Below, in pieces: positions 1 to 10,018 of a stretch of 64,000 bases of DNA. The notes under the pieces were generated by a model. That model saw only the letters and a list, made by a program, of their open reading frames with translations. It ran no database searches and was not told the origin of the DNA. This DNA is from Bog-756 sp963769765 (GTDB lineage Bacteria; Actinomycetota; Acidimicrobiia; Acidimicrobiales; RAAP-2), in NCBI GenBank assembly GCA_963769765.1, contig CAVYNA010000004.1, positions 248,001 through 312,000 of the forward strand, read 5' to 3'. The translations under genes were made by a program, and so were the position numbers. Every line of letters begins with the position of its first letter. Within the stretch, counting starts at the first letter, position 1.

Positions 1-1
1 T

Positions 2-793
2 GGCGGACCCCGTCGTCTTCCGACCTCGTCCGTCTACCGCAACGCCGCGCTGGCCGAGCTCAAGCCCGAGCAGATCCCCGTGGCCGAGCAACTGATCCGT
101 GGCGGCATCCCCGCGGTCCGCCAGGCCATCGAGGAGCAGAACGCCCGCGCGCGGGCCGACGGGCGGCCGGAGGTGACGCCGGCCCCGTTGCTCGCGCTGG
201 CCGAGCAGCTCCGTCCGACGGTCGCCCTCGCGACCTGGAAGGACCGTGCTTCGGTGGCGCGCAATGCGGGCAAGGACGTCCCGCTGCGCGAGCTCCGATC
301 GATCGTGGCGGCCTCGTCGACGGTCACGCTCGACGACGAGGGGCGCGAGCTCGCAACGGCACTGCGGACTGCCCTCGACGAACGGGTCACCGCGTTGCGT
401 GAGCGTTGGGTCGCGCGCATCACCACCTCGCTCGACGAAGGTCGCGTGGTCGACGCGGTGCGTGCCTCGATCCGTCCCCCAGAGCCCGCCACCCGGCTGA
501 CCGCCGAGCTCGCGGTGCGCCTCGCGGAGGCGGCGGGTGCGGCGATGACGGCTGAGACCGACCCCGACCAGTGGCTCGCGTTGCTCGAGGTGGTGGTCGA
601 CTCGCCGGTGCGTCGGTCCGTCAAGCCGGCGGCGCTGCCTGCGGGCGCGAGCGAGGAGCTCCTCGCTGCGGCGCGCAAGGCTTCCGGCTACGTCCCCGAG
701 CTCGCCCGCCTGATGGGTATCCCGATCCCACCGCCCCCGGGTCCGCGCCGTCCGGTTCCGGCTCGGGTCGGGCACGGACAGCGCGCGTCCTGA
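2..793 (+). CDS. Conserved actinobacterial protein of unknown function, 5'-truncated by the window edge
   Basis: The reading frame is open from base 2 to the stop at 793, so the gene starts outside the window; 263 codons are visible. An internal GTG at 80 could mimic a start, but the frame continues upstream with similar composition. The product is Ala/Arg/Glu-rich and predicted helical, with no signal peptide, membrane segment or catalytic motif I recognise. The tail is Pro-rich and basic (PIPPPPGPRRP). It converges on the GNAT gene with only 14 bases between stops. I do not recognise the family and assign no function. That it is a coding region is supported by codon-position GC bias and by its length. 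Confidence 0.7.
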   Translation, partial: GGPRRLPTSSVYRNAALAELKPEQIPVAEQLIRGGIPAVRQAIEEQNARARADGRPEVTPAPLLALAEQLRPTVALATWKDRASVARNAGKDVPLRELRSIVAASSTVTLDDEGRELATALRTALDERVTALRERWVARITTSLDEGRVVDAVRASIRPPEPATRLTAELAVRLAEAAGAAMTAETDPDQWLALLEVVVDSPVRRSVKPAALPAGASEELLAAARKASGYVPELARLMGIPIPPPPGPRRPVPARVGHGQRAS

Positions 794-807
794 GGAATCC
801 CCCGGGC

Positions 808-1266
808 TCAGCCGAGCTCGCGGTACATCGTGAGCCGTCTCGCCTTGAAGCCGGCAGCTTCGAAGAACGACTTCGCCTCGCGGTCGCCGGGCAGGGCGTC
901 ACCGTCCACGCCGCTGCACCCGGCCGCCGTGCACCACGTCACCACCGCGTCGAGGAGCAGCCGACCGAGGCCGACCCCACGCGCCTGCGGCTCCACGAAG
1001 CAGACCTCGAGCACACCGCGCCGCTCACCGGCCCCACCGTCCTCGAACCGACCGGTCGCGAAGCCGACCACGACCTCGTCGAGGGTCGCCACGAGGAGCA
1101 CCTGTTCGCCGGCGTCCTCACCTGGCAACGGTCCACCGCGACCGACCCACGGTGGTTCCTCGAGGAGTGAGCCGCCGCGGCGGCCTCGCCGTTCGGCCCG
1201 CCAGGCCGCGGTGAGAGCAGCCAACGCTTCCTCGTCGTAGGTCGTCGCGGCCCGGACCGCCTCCAC
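808..1266 (-). CDS. GNAT-family N-acetyltransferase
   Basis: A 152-residue protein with the GNAT fold signature: a beta strand VLEVCFVEPQARGVGLGRLL at about residues 86-105 holds the acetyl-CoA pyrophosphate-binding Q/RxxGxG/A motif (QARGVGLG). A later FFEAAGF segment matches the conserved C-terminal region of the superfamily. It is expected to move an acetyl group from acetyl-CoA to an amine; the acceptor cannot be told from sequence. The start is GTG at 1266. It is read leftward and is separated by 20 bases from the next upstream minus-strand gene, so co-transcription with it is possible. The family call is firm and the substrate unknown. Confidence 0.85.
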   Translation of the reverse strand: MEAVRAATTYDEEALAALTAAWRAERRGRRGGSLLEEPPWVGRGGPLPGEDAGEQVLLVATLDEVVVGFATGRFEDGGAGERRGVLEVCFVEPQARGVGLGRLLLDAVVTWCTAAGCSGVDGDALPGDREAKSFFEAAGFKARRLTMYRELG

Positions 1267-1286
1267 CGGGTGCCGACCCCCAGCCG

Positions 1287-1847
1287 TCAGGACCGCTCGT
1301 CGAGCAGCTGGTCGATGCGGTTGAGGATGGTGCGCCGCCCGCGGGTGGACGTCTCGTACGCGCGTACCGACACCAGCTCACCTCGGCTGAGGCCGTCGAG
1401 ACGCTGGACGACCTGGGACGCGGAGAGCGTGTCGAAGCCGGGGATCGCGAGCGTCGTGACTGCGGGCACGTACCCGTTGGAGGCGGGACCGCCGGGAGGC
1501 GGAGTGGATGAGGTCGAGGGAGCGCTCCTCTCCGGTGCCGGCTCGGGCGTTCCGCCCCCGTCCGCGGCTCGTTCGGGCGGCGGCGGCGTCCGTCCACCGG
1601 CCGGTTGGGTGGGACGCACAGCGCTGCTGCGTCGGCGGAGCTCGCCACGACCGGTGCGAACTGCGAGCTTCCCGACCGCGCGTGCAGACGAGACGCGCAC
1701 GCCGAGCTCCTCGCGTCCACGGGCGACCAACTTCGGAAGCTCGTCGGCCGCGGCCGCGGCGAAGCCTGCCGGAAGGTAGACGAAGAGGTTCCAGATCTTC
1801 TCGCTCAGCGGCTCGCCGTCCGGTCGCTCGTCGTCAGGTGTCGCCAT
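1287..1847 (-). CDS. Hypothetical protein with a conserved C-terminal helical motif
   Basis: A 186-residue protein in three parts. An N-terminal hydrophobic helical stretch (about 15-60) includes the segment NLFVYLPAGFAAAAADELPK. A Pro/Ser/Arg-rich low-complexity linker runs over about 70-125. The C-terminal block (about 130-186) reads LAIPGFDTLSASQVVQRLDG followed by GRRTILNRIDQL. I recall related blocks in small actinobacterial proteins, where they resemble short helix-hairpin-helix or HeH/LEM-like modules; this is family memory, not proof. An AGGAG ribosome site lies just before the ATG at 1847. It is 12 bases downstream of the DUF4193 gene, so the two probably form one transcript. Function is unknown. 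Confidence 0.75.
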   Translation of the reverse strand: MATPDDERPDGEPLSEKIWNLFVYLPAGFAAAAADELPKLVARGREELGVRVSSARAVGKLAVRTGRGELRRRSSAVRPTQPAGGRTPPPPERAADGGGTPEPAPERSAPSTSSTPPPGGPASNGYVPAVTTLAIPGFDTLSASQVVQRLDGLSRGELVSVRAYETSTRGRRTILNRIDQLLDERS

Positions 1848-1859
1848 GTCACGCTCCTG

Positions 1860-2339
1860 TCAGATGCAGTCGCGGCAGAGCATCTTCTTCCGGTCCGCGA
1901 GCTGGTTCGGATGCTTGACGAGGAAGCACGAGCGACAGACGAATTCGCCGGGTTGTTTGGGCAGTACCCGCTCGACGCCGTCGCCCGACCGCTCGTCGAG
2001 CTCAGGCGTCTCTTCGTCGTCCTCGACCTCTTCGACGACGAGCCGCTCCTTCAGGATGGTGTCGAGGCTCGCCTCGACGTCCTCGTCGTCGGGCTCCTCT
2101 TCGTCTTCTTCCTCGGTCTCCTCACCGGCCGCGGTGGGCTTCGCCGCCGATTTGGTGTCGAGCTCGGAGAGGTCCACCGCTTCGTCCTCGCCGCTCTCGT
2201 CCGCGTCGACCGCGACGTCGTCGTCGTCGGGCAGGGCAAGGGCGTCGTCCGCGATCAGGTCGTCGTCATCGGCCAGCTCGTCGAGGTCCTCCTCGATCAG
2301 CTCGTCCGGGCCATCGACTTCGTCGAGTTCTTGTGCCAT
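1860..2339 (-). CDS. DUF4193-like acidic zinc-ribbon protein
   Basis: A 159-residue, extremely acidic protein. Residues 1-125 are dominated by Asp and Glu. The C terminus carries a compact Cys cluster, CRSCFLVKHPNQLADRKKML then CRDC, which can form a zinc ribbon with two CxxC pairs. This arrangement of acidic body plus terminal CxxCFLV...CRDC is the hallmark of the actinobacterial DUF4193 family, usually near 100 residues; the longer acidic region here is unusual. The molecular role of the family is not established, although the acidic body and zinc ribbon suggest contact with a basic or nucleic-acid partner. The ATG at 2339 is preceded by a weak AAAGA site. Confidence 0.85.
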   Translation of the reverse strand: MAQELDEVDGPDELIEEDLDELADDDDLIADDALALPDDDDVAVDADESGEDEAVDLSELDTKSAAKPTAAGEETEEEDEEEPDDEDVEASLDTILKERLVVEEVEDDEETPELDERSGDGVERVLPKQPGEFVCRSCFLVKHPNQLADRKKMLCRDCI

Positions 2340-2829
2340 CTCGGTCTTTCGGTGCTCAGTTGGGCGGGAGCATAGACGGTCCGTCCCGCGATCGATTCAC
2401 GCAGTGATGGGTCGAAACCCCTTCCCGCAAGAGGGCATCCGATGTGGGCCCGGGAAGCCCGGACGGTGGTGAGCCATGGGAATCTACAGGCAGCCGCCGG
2501 CCCACCGTGCACCGGGCGTCGTCGGGGCCTGACACATCACTGATGAGTGGTGCCGCCTTGCCAGGCGGGCGGACCCAGGGGTCTTTGGCACCACCTCCCC
2601 GTTACCTTCGGTGCGAACCGCCGGTCTCGGGGAGATGTTTTCTACTCGATCCCCTGGGCCTCCCTCCGCCTCTCACAGCGTCCCCCCCTCAAAGCCGCAC
2701 CGGCCGATCCGACTCGTGTGGCGCGTCCTGCGGGGCGACTGGGACTGGCCGAACGATAGGCCACGGAGACGGTGGCCCGTCAAGTGCAATGGAGCGCTTG
2801 CGACCTGGGCTTTTGTCCAATCTCCCAGG
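2340..2829. other. 490-bp gene-free stretch with RNA-like secondary structure, unassigned
   Basis: No convincing coding frame lies here and local GC is lower than in the flanking genes. Several perfect hairpins are visible. Bases 2547-2552 pair with 2589-2594 and enclose two smaller hairpins (2553-2568, six base pairs with a TGCC loop; 2572-2583), a three-way-junction layout. Bases 2609-2620 read CGGT-GCGA-ACCG, a stem with a GNRA tetraloop when read on the plus strand. GCCAC/GTGGC pairs near 2760-2776. An 8-bp stem (2802-2809 with 2824-2831) spans the ThyX-like stop codon and could end that transcript. I tested by eye for RNase P RNA, tmRNA, SRP RNA, and cobalamin, TPP and c-di-AMP riboswitch signatures and found none. 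It may be a small RNA or a leader; this is inference. Confidence 0.35.
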
Positions 2830-4488
<1,659 letters not shown>

Positions 4489-4500
4489 GCCCGGATCACA

Positions 4501-6570
4501 CTAGGACGGAGGTGAGCCGCCGGTGGCGGACCCCATCGCAGTGGGGTCGTCCGCCCCGACCACGCCCCGACGGACGAGCGCGACCGCTTGCTCGGCGGCA
4601 CGGCGGGTGTCCGCCTCCGGAGCGATCAAGGCGAGCTGGCGGAGCAGGTCGATGAGCTGGCGCACGTTCCGGACGAAGTCGCCCGGCGCGATCGAGGTGT
4701 CCCGCAGCACCGTGTCCAGGGTGGCGCCACGGGCCCAGGCGACGACCGCCCTGGTGAGCCCGGCATCGGGCCGTCGCGTCCGGCGGAGCCCGACCCGGCG
4801 CTCCTCGGCCCGGAGCGCGCCGGCCAGCTCCTCGATGACGGCCAGCCGCTCGCGCACCTCCCGGTCCCGTGGGACCGGCGCGTCCTCGGCCATCCCGCGG
4901 GCCTCGAAGGTCAGCGACACCGCGACACCTGCCAGCGCGGGTGCCTCGAGGCCGTCGAAGGCCCCCCGCTCCAGTGCGTCGGCCACGAGGAGGTCGGACT
5001 CGTGGTAGATGCTCGCGAGCACGTGGCCGGCCTCGGTGAGATGCCAGTCGTCGACGTAGCCGCGCCGGTCGAGGACGGCGAGCCGACGGTCGAGCTGGGC
5101 GGGAAGCGAGACCGACCCGGCGGGTGCCTGCCACTGCCCGTACGAGGCGGCGAGCAACGCGTGCGCCTCCTCGCGGGTCCACCGCCGCACCAGGTTGACG
5201 GCCAGGTTGTAGGTCGGGTGGAACGAGGAGACGAGGTCGGGCGGCGGCGCGATCGCGGTGGCTGCCACCTGCGCGAACGTCGTCGCCGCCGAGTAGAGCA
5301 CGAAGGCGTGGCCGACCGTGTCGATGCCCCGTCGGCCGGCTCGTCCCGTCAGCTGCCGGTACTCGCCAGAGGTGAGGGCGGAGGTGTCCGATCCCCGGAA
5401 TTTGGCGAACCGCTCGATCACGACCGTGCGGGCCGGCATGTTGATCCCGAGCGCGAGGGTCTCGGTCGCGAAGACGACCTTCAACAAGCCCTCTGAGAAG
5501 CACTGCTCGACCGCCTGGCGAAAGGCGGGCACCAGCCCGGCGTGGTGCGGGGCGACCCCCGCCTCGAGCGCGGCGGACCAGGGGCCGTACCCGAGCGTGC
5601 GGAGGTCGTCGTCGCTCAGGCGGTCGACCGCCCCCTCGACCACCGCTCGGATGCGTGCACGCTCGTCGGGGTCGGTCAGGCGGACGCCGTCCTCGAGGCA
5701 GTGGCGCGTCGCGTCGTCGCAGGCGGCGCGCGAGAAGATGAAGACGATGGCGGGCAGCATGCCTGCCGCACCGAGCTCTTCGACGACTTCGGTGCGGCGC
5801 GGCGTGCGGTGGCGCTGTTGACCGTGGCGGCGGCGTCGGGCATCGAGCGCGAGCCCGTCGGGGTTCGGGTGGCCGTCGCGGAGCAGAGGAAGGACCCGCA
5901 GCCCGTCGCGACCGCGTTCGGCGACCGCGAAGTGGTGGTGGAGGGTGACCGGCCGGTGCGACTCGACGACGACCGCCGTGGTGCCCCGTACCGAGGAGAG
6001 CCAGGCCCCGAAGTCGGCGGCGTTGGCGACGGTGGCCGAGAGGCTCACGAAGGTGATCGAGCGGGGCGCAAGGACCAGGACCTCCTCCCAGACCGAGCCG
6101 CGGTAGGGGTCCTGGAGGTAGTGGACTTCGTCGAGGACGACGACCTCGAGACCGTCGAGCAGCGCGGAGCGTGAGAACAGCATGTTGCGCAGGACCTCGG
6201 TCGTCATCACCACGATCGGCGCAGAGGCCTGGTGGGAGACGTCGCCGGTCAGCAGGCCGACCCGGTGGGCGCCGTAGCGGGTGGACAGTTCGGCGAACTT
6301 CTGGTTCGAGAGCGCCTTGATCGGTGTCGTGTAGAACGCCTTCCCGCCGCCGTCGAGCGCCCGCGCCGCCGCGTACTCGGCCACCAGCGTCTTGCCCGAG
6401 CCGGTCGGCGCCGCGACGAGGACGGACTCCCCGCGGTCGAGGGCGTCGAGCGACCGCCGCTGGAAATCGTCGAGTTGGAAGCCGATCCCCAGCTCGAACC
6501 GGGTGCGGAACTCGTCTCCCTCGGTCGCCGCAGCGTCCCGGAGCCCGCCTCCGGCACGCCCCGGGGTCAT
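4501..6570 (-). CDS. helY: Ski2/Mtr4-type DEAD/DEAH-box RNA helicase (HelY-like)
   Basis: A 689-residue superfamily 2 helicase. Walker A APTGSGKT is at residues 54-61; motif II is DEVHYL; motif III is SLSAT; motif VI is QLTGRAGRRGID. The C-terminal part fits the helical-bundle region of the Ski2-like group. These enzymes unwind structured RNA with ATP, often feeding exonucleases; the bacterial partner is not known. The ATG at 6570 overlaps the tatC stop in an ATGA arrangement, so translational coupling is likely and longer in-frame upstream sequence is tatC read out of frame. In mycobacteria helY also follows tatC, and that synteny supports the name. It is shorter than mycobacterial HelY (about 900 residues). 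Confidence 0.9.
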   Translation of the reverse strand: MTPGRAGGGLRDAAATEGDEFRTRFELGIGFQLDDFQRRSLDALDRGESVLVAAPTGSGKTLVAEYAAARALDGGGKAFYTTPIKALSNQKFAELSTRYGAHRVGLLTGDVSHQASAPIVVMTTEVLRNMLFSRSALLDGLEVVVLDEVHYLQDPYRGSVWEEVLVLAPRSITFVSLSATVANAADFGAWLSSVRGTTAVVVESHRPVTLHHHFAVAERGRDGLRVLPLLRDGHPNPDGLALDARRRRHGQQRHRTPRRTEVVEELGAAGMLPAIVFIFSRAACDDATRHCLEDGVRLTDPDERARIRAVVEGAVDRLSDDDLRTLGYGPWSAALEAGVAPHHAGLVPAFRQAVEQCFSEGLLKVVFATETLALGINMPARTVVIERFAKFRGSDTSALTSGEYRQLTGRAGRRGIDTVGHAFVLYSAATTFAQVAATAIAPPPDLVSSFHPTYNLAVNLVRRWTREEAHALLAASYGQWQAPAGSVSLPAQLDRRLAVLDRRGYVDDWHLTEAGHVLASIYHESDLLVADALERGAFDGLEAPALAGVAVSLTFEARGMAEDAPVPRDREVRERLAVIEELAGALRAEERRVGLRRTRRPDAGLTRAVVAWARGATLDTVLRDTSIAPGDFVRNVRQLIDLLRQLALIAPEADTRRAAEQAVALVRRGVVGADDPTAMGSATGGSPPS

Positions 6571-7316
6571 CGCCTGATGAGCTTCCCGGCGACGATCGAG
6601 AGCTCGTAGAAGAGGTAGAGCGGCACGGCCAGCGCGATCATCGAGAAGGGATCGGAGCTCGGTGTCACCACCCCGGCCACGACGACGATGAGGACGAACG
6701 CCCACCGGCGGAACGACGAGAGCTGCTTGGGGGTGAGGACGCCGGCGAGCTCGAGCGACACGAGGAGCACGGGGAACTCGAACATGAGTCCGAAGATCGT
6801 CATGAGGAGGACGATCAGGCTCAGGTACTTGTTCGGGTCGAGGATCTGCGTGAGGCTCGGTCCGCCGATGTTCGAGAGCCACCCGAGTGCATGCGGGAAG
6901 GTCTCGAAGGCGACGAGGCACCCGACGGCGAAGAGGGTGATGGACGCCACGATGAAAGGCACCGCGTAGCGCTTCTCGTTCGAATGCAGTCCCGGGGTGA
7001 TGAAGCGCCAGAGCTCCCACAGCAGCACCGGAGACGCGAGGAAGAGTCCCCCGTACGCCGAGATCTTGACCCGCAGGGCCAGCCCGTCGAGCGGCCCGGT
7101 CACGTAGAACCCGCAGTGGTGGGGCTCGACCTGGCAGTAGGGATGCTTCAGCACCGCGAGGATCGTGTTGTAGACGAGGAAGGAGATCGTCGCCGTGCAC
7201 ACGAAGGCGATCGCGCAGATCAGGACTCTCCGTCGGAGCTCGGTCAGGTGCTCGGCGAGGGTCATCGAGTCAGGCTTCGGCCTGGCTTCGGCGCGCCGCC
7301 TCAGCGAGATCGCCAC
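6567..7316 (-). CDS. tatC: Sec-independent protein translocase TatC
   Basis: A 249-residue polytopic membrane protein with six predicted transmembrane segments. The N-terminal cytoplasmic region MTLAEHLTELRRRV (starting at about residue 18) contains the conserved HLxELRxR element that helps bind the twin-arginine signal peptide. The motif VLLWELWRFITPGL and the later MFEFPVLLVSLELAG also match the family. TatC is the receptor for folded Tat substrates in the cytoplasmic membrane and works with TatA/TatB. The start is GTG at 7316 after a purine-rich GGAAGGGG stretch. The tatA/B gene lies 42 bases upstream and helY overlaps downstream. A likely local client is the phosphoesterase at 48297-49712. 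Confidence 0.97.
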   Translation of the reverse strand: MAISLRRRAEARPKPDSMTLAEHLTELRRRVLICAIAFVCTATISFLVYNTILAVLKHPYCQVEPHHCGFYVTGPLDGLALRVKISAYGGLFLASPVLLWELWRFITPGLHSNEKRYAVPFIVASITLFAVGCLVAFETFPHALGWLSNIGGPSLTQILDPNKYLSLIVLLMTIFGLMFEFPVLLVSLELAGVLTPKQLSSFRRWAFVLIVVVAGVVTPSSDPFSMIALAVPLYLFYELSIVAGKLIRR

Positions 7317-7358
7317 GCTGCCGCCCCCCTTCCCCTCACGTCCACGCCCGGCTCCGGC

Positions 7359-7811
7359 TCAGTTCATCCCGGGATCGTCCGGGACGGTCCGCCCGTTGGA
7401 GCGGACCTGGTGGAGGACGCCGTCCCCGTCGGTGATCGAGATCGAGCGGATCTCGGGATGCCGCGGCGGGTCGTCACCGTGTGCCGCCGCGTCAGCGGCG
7501 TCGGCCGGTGTCGTCTCCGCCAGCGCGACCGTGGCACCCGGTGTCGCTTCCGGCGCACTCGGGGACGCATGGGTGTCGGCGAGGTTGTCGAGGAAGCTGA
7601 TGGGCGACCGCACCGCCTGGGAGATCCTCTCGGTCGAGGGCAGGTCGGGGAAGTTGCCCCGGACCTCGGACTCGAGCCGCTGCCGGAACTTGCGGAAGTC
7701 GCCCCAGAGGGCACCGAGCTGGCGCGCCATCTTCGGCAGCTTGTCCGGGCCGAGCACGATCAGCGCCACCACGAGGATGACGAGGACCTTTGCAGGGCTG
7801 AGGAACGGCAT
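7359..7811 (-). CDS. Twin-arginine translocase subunit TatA/TatB
   Basis: A 150-residue protein starting with one N-terminal transmembrane helix (about 8-22, LVILVVALIVLGPDKLPKMA). The hinge GPDKLP and the following amphipathic helix (about 25-55, LGALWGDFRKFRQRL) are the TatA/TatB signature. The remaining tail is long, acidic and disordered-looking, which is closer to TatB proportions than to the short TatA; the FGP hinge of classical TatA is LGP here. It would form the pore or the receptor complex with the TatC encoded 42 bases downstream. No second tatA-like gene is visible in the window, so a partner may be elsewhere or this protein may serve both roles. Confidence 0.88.
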   Translation of the reverse strand: MPFLSPAKVLVILVVALIVLGPDKLPKMARQLGALWGDFRKFRQRLESEVRGNFPDLPSTERISQAVRSPISFLDNLADTHASPSAPEATPGATVALAETTPADAADAAAHGDDPPRHPEIRSISITDGDGVLHQVRSNGRTVPDDPGMN

Positions 7812-7886
7812 TGCCGGATTCTACCCGAGGGTCCGCGACGCTCCGGGGTCGAGCCCGGCGTCGTCCGGGTCCGGGTCCGGCCCTGC

Positions 7887-8543
7887 CTAGAGGCCCTTGA
7901 CGTGGGAGAGCGGCCAGACGACGGCGACCGCACGCCCGACGATCAGGCCTTCCGGGATGGGACCGAAGAACCGGCTGTCCTCGGAGTCGGTCCGGTTGTC
8001 CCCCATGACGTAGTACTCCCCGGGCGGGATCTTGACCGGGCCGGGCAGGTTGTACTCCGGGTTCGGGTCACCGGGGAGCGCCCCCGAGAAGCTGTCCGGA
8101 CCCGGCGGCAACCACGGTTCGGCGAGCCGCCTGTCGTCGATGTAGATGTGGCCATCCCTCGAGGAGATGGTCTCACCGGGCAACCCGATCACCCGCTTGA
8201 CGAGGTCGGCGTAGGCCTGGTTCTCGAGGGGCGGCCGGGCGAAGACCACGATGTCACCGCGGTGCACCGAATGGATCCGGTAGCTGAGCTTGTTGACGAT
8301 GACGCGGTCCCCCACCTGCAGGGTCGGCGCCATCGAGACCGACGGGATCCAGAACGACTGGACGACGAAGGTGCGCAGCAAGAAGGTGCACCCGACCACC
8401 GCGACGAGGATGATCCCCCACTCGACGAACGCCCGGTGCCGACGACGCCGCGGCGTCTCGGGAGGTCGCTCGGGCTCCTCGCCCGGTCCGGCGTCGTCCG
8501 GGGGTGCCTGCGGCGACGAAGTCCCGGGAAGTTCGGTGGACAC
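7887..8543 (-). CDS. lepB: Type I signal peptidase (leader peptidase)
   Basis: A 218-residue membrane serine protease that removes Sec and Tat signal peptides on the outer face of the membrane. A Pro-rich cytoplasmic head (1-38) precedes one transmembrane helix (about 42-60). The catalytic serine is Ser70 in WIPSVSMAPTL, and the general base is Lys116 in DLVKRVIGLPGE. The box MGDNRTDSEDSRFFG matches the conserved region E of the S26 family. The GTG at 8543 has no strong ribosome site. The gene lies between pafA and tatA/B, a position occupied by pafB-pafC in mycobacteria. Confidence 0.96.
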   Translation of the reverse strand: MSTELPGTSSPQAPPDDAGPGEEPERPPETPRRRRHRAFVEWGIILVAVVGCTFLLRTFVVQSFWIPSVSMAPTLQVGDRVIVNKLSYRIHSVHRGDIVVFARPPLENQAYADLVKRVIGLPGETISSRDGHIYIDDRRLAEPWLPPGPDSFSGALPGDPNPEYNLPGPVKIPPGEYYVMGDNRTDSEDSRFFGPIPEGLIVGRAVAVVWPLSHVKGL

Positions 8544-8596
8544 AATCAGGGCACGCTAGCGCAGGCGGTCTCGAGGCCGAGTTCGGCGGGTGGGCC

Positions 8597-9955
8597 TCAG
8601 AGTCCCGCGATCAGCTTCTCCACCCGCTCGTCCTTGGATTTGAACGGATCTTTCAACAGGACCGTTCGCTGTGCCTGGTCGTTGAGCTTCAGATGGACCC
8701 AGTCGACGGTGAAGTCGCGACGCCGCTCCTTCGCCCGTTTGACGAACTCGCCGCGGAGCCGGGCGCGGGTGGTCTGTGGCGGGGTGGAGATCGCGTTCGC
8801 GATCTCTGCGTCATCGCACACCCGATCGACCTGGTCGTGGTGCTGGAGACGGTAGTAGAGACCGCGGGTCCGGTCGACGTCGTGGTACTGGAGGTCGAGG
8901 AGGGAGACCGTCGGGCTGTGCAGCGAGAGCGAGTGCCGTGCGCGGTACCGGTCGATGAGCCGGTACTTCGCAACCCAGTCGCACTCGCGATGCAGCGAGA
9001 GCGGATCCGACTCGAGGCCCTTGAGGCAGTGCTCCCACATGTCGAGCGCACGGTCCTCCTGAGGGGAGAGCCCCTGGCGGTCGCGGTAGCGGATCGCGCG
9101 CTGGAGGTACTCGCCCTGGATGTCGAGCGCGCTCATCTCGCGTCCGTTGGCGAGTCGCACCGGCCGACGGCAGGTGATGTCGTGGCTGATCTCGCGGATC
9201 GCCCGGATCGGGTTCTCGAGGGTCAGGTCGCGCATCACGGTGGAGGGGTCCTCGAGCATCCGGAGCACGATGCTGGTCGCTCCCACTTTGAGGTAGGTCG
9301 CGTACTCGCTCATGTTGGAGTCGCCGACGATCACGTGGAGCCGCCGGTACTTCTCCGCGTCGGCATGGGGCTCGTCGCGGGTGTTGATGATCGGACGGCT
9401 CCTCGTCGTCGCCGAGGACACGCCCTCCCAGATGTGCTCGGCCCGCTGGCTGAGGCAGAAGACGGCGCCGCGGGCCGTCTGGAGGACCTTGCCCGCCCCG
9501 GCGTAGGCCTGGCGGCTGACGAGGAACGGGATCAGCACCTCGGTGTAGTGGGCGAAGTCGTCGCGCCGGCTCGTGAGGTAGTTCTCGTGGCAACCGTACG
9601 AGTTGCCCGCCGAGTCGGTGTTGTTCTTGAAGAGGTAGATGTCGCCCCGGATCCCCTCCTCACGCAGACGCGCCTCTGCGCCCTCGACCAGCGACGAGAG
9701 GATCCACTCGCCGGCCTTGTCGTGCGCCACGAGCTCGGTCATCGTGTCGCACTCGGGCGTCGCGTACTCCGGGTGGCTTCCCACGTCGAGGTAGAGGCGA
9801 GCGCCGTTCTCGAGGAAGACGTTGGAGGAGCGGCCCCAGCTCACGACCCGACGGAACAGGTAGCGGGCCACCTCGTCGGGACTCAGCCGACGCTGCCCGC
9901 GCAAGGTGCAGGTGACCCCGTACTCGTTCTCGAGCCCGTAGATCCGCTTCTCCAT
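8597..9955 (-). CDS. pafA: Pup-protein ligase PafA
   Basis: A 452-residue ligase that joins the C-terminal Glu side chain of Pup to lysines on target proteins with ATP, marking them for the proteasome. The glutamine-synthetase-like nucleotide-binding start MEKRIYGLENEYGVTC is clear, and the catalytic Asp lies in YLDVGSHPEYATPECD (Asp57). The block LFKNNTDSAGNSYGCHENYL and the RPIINTRDEPHAD block are strongly conserved in PafA and Dop. The ATG at 9955 is chosen because it gives the family's usual N terminus; a GTG three codons upstream (9964) is an alternative. It lacks the internal insertion that marks Dop. It lies downstream of prcA with a 63-base gap. Confidence 0.97.
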   Translation of the reverse strand: MEKRIYGLENEYGVTCTLRGQRRLSPDEVARYLFRRVVSWGRSSNVFLENGARLYLDVGSHPEYATPECDTMTELVAHDKAGEWILSSLVEGAEARLREEGIRGDIYLFKNNTDSAGNSYGCHENYLTSRRDDFAHYTEVLIPFLVSRQAYAGAGKVLQTARGAVFCLSQRAEHIWEGVSSATTRSRPIINTRDEPHADAEKYRRLHVIVGDSNMSEYATYLKVGATSIVLRMLEDPSTVMRDLTLENPIRAIREISHDITCRRPVRLANGREMSALDIQGEYLQRAIRYRDRQGLSPQEDRALDMWEHCLKGLESDPLSLHRECDWVAKYRLIDRYRARHSLSLHSPTVSLLDLQYHDVDRTRGLYYRLQHHDQVDRVCDDAEIANAISTPPQTTRARLRGEFVKRAKERRRDFTVDWVHLKLNDQAQRTVLLKDPFKSKDERVEKLIAGL

Positions 9956-10018
9956 CGCCTTCACGGTACCGTGCGCCCGGTCAACTTCCCCGTACCCGTC
10001 CCGTCGGGGGCCCGCGTT

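Noticed and set aside
2540..2594. Hammerhead-ribozyme-like core CTGATGA followed by a long stem (2547-2594) on the plus strand.
   Set aside because: The GAA(A) that must follow stem II is absent (CTCC follows 2594), so the catalytic core cannot form.
2340..2829. RNase P RNA, tmRNA or SRP RNA.
   Set aside because: The conserved AGGAAAGUCC/ACAGAAA elements of RNase P, the tmRNA ends with a tag-reading frame, and the SRP GGAAGCAGC loop were not found on either strand.
4501..7200. An open frame of about 900 codons read as one long protein covering tatC and helY.
   Set aside because: The N-terminal 210 codons are tatC read out of frame. The helicase fold begins at 6570, where ATGA overlaps the tatC stop.
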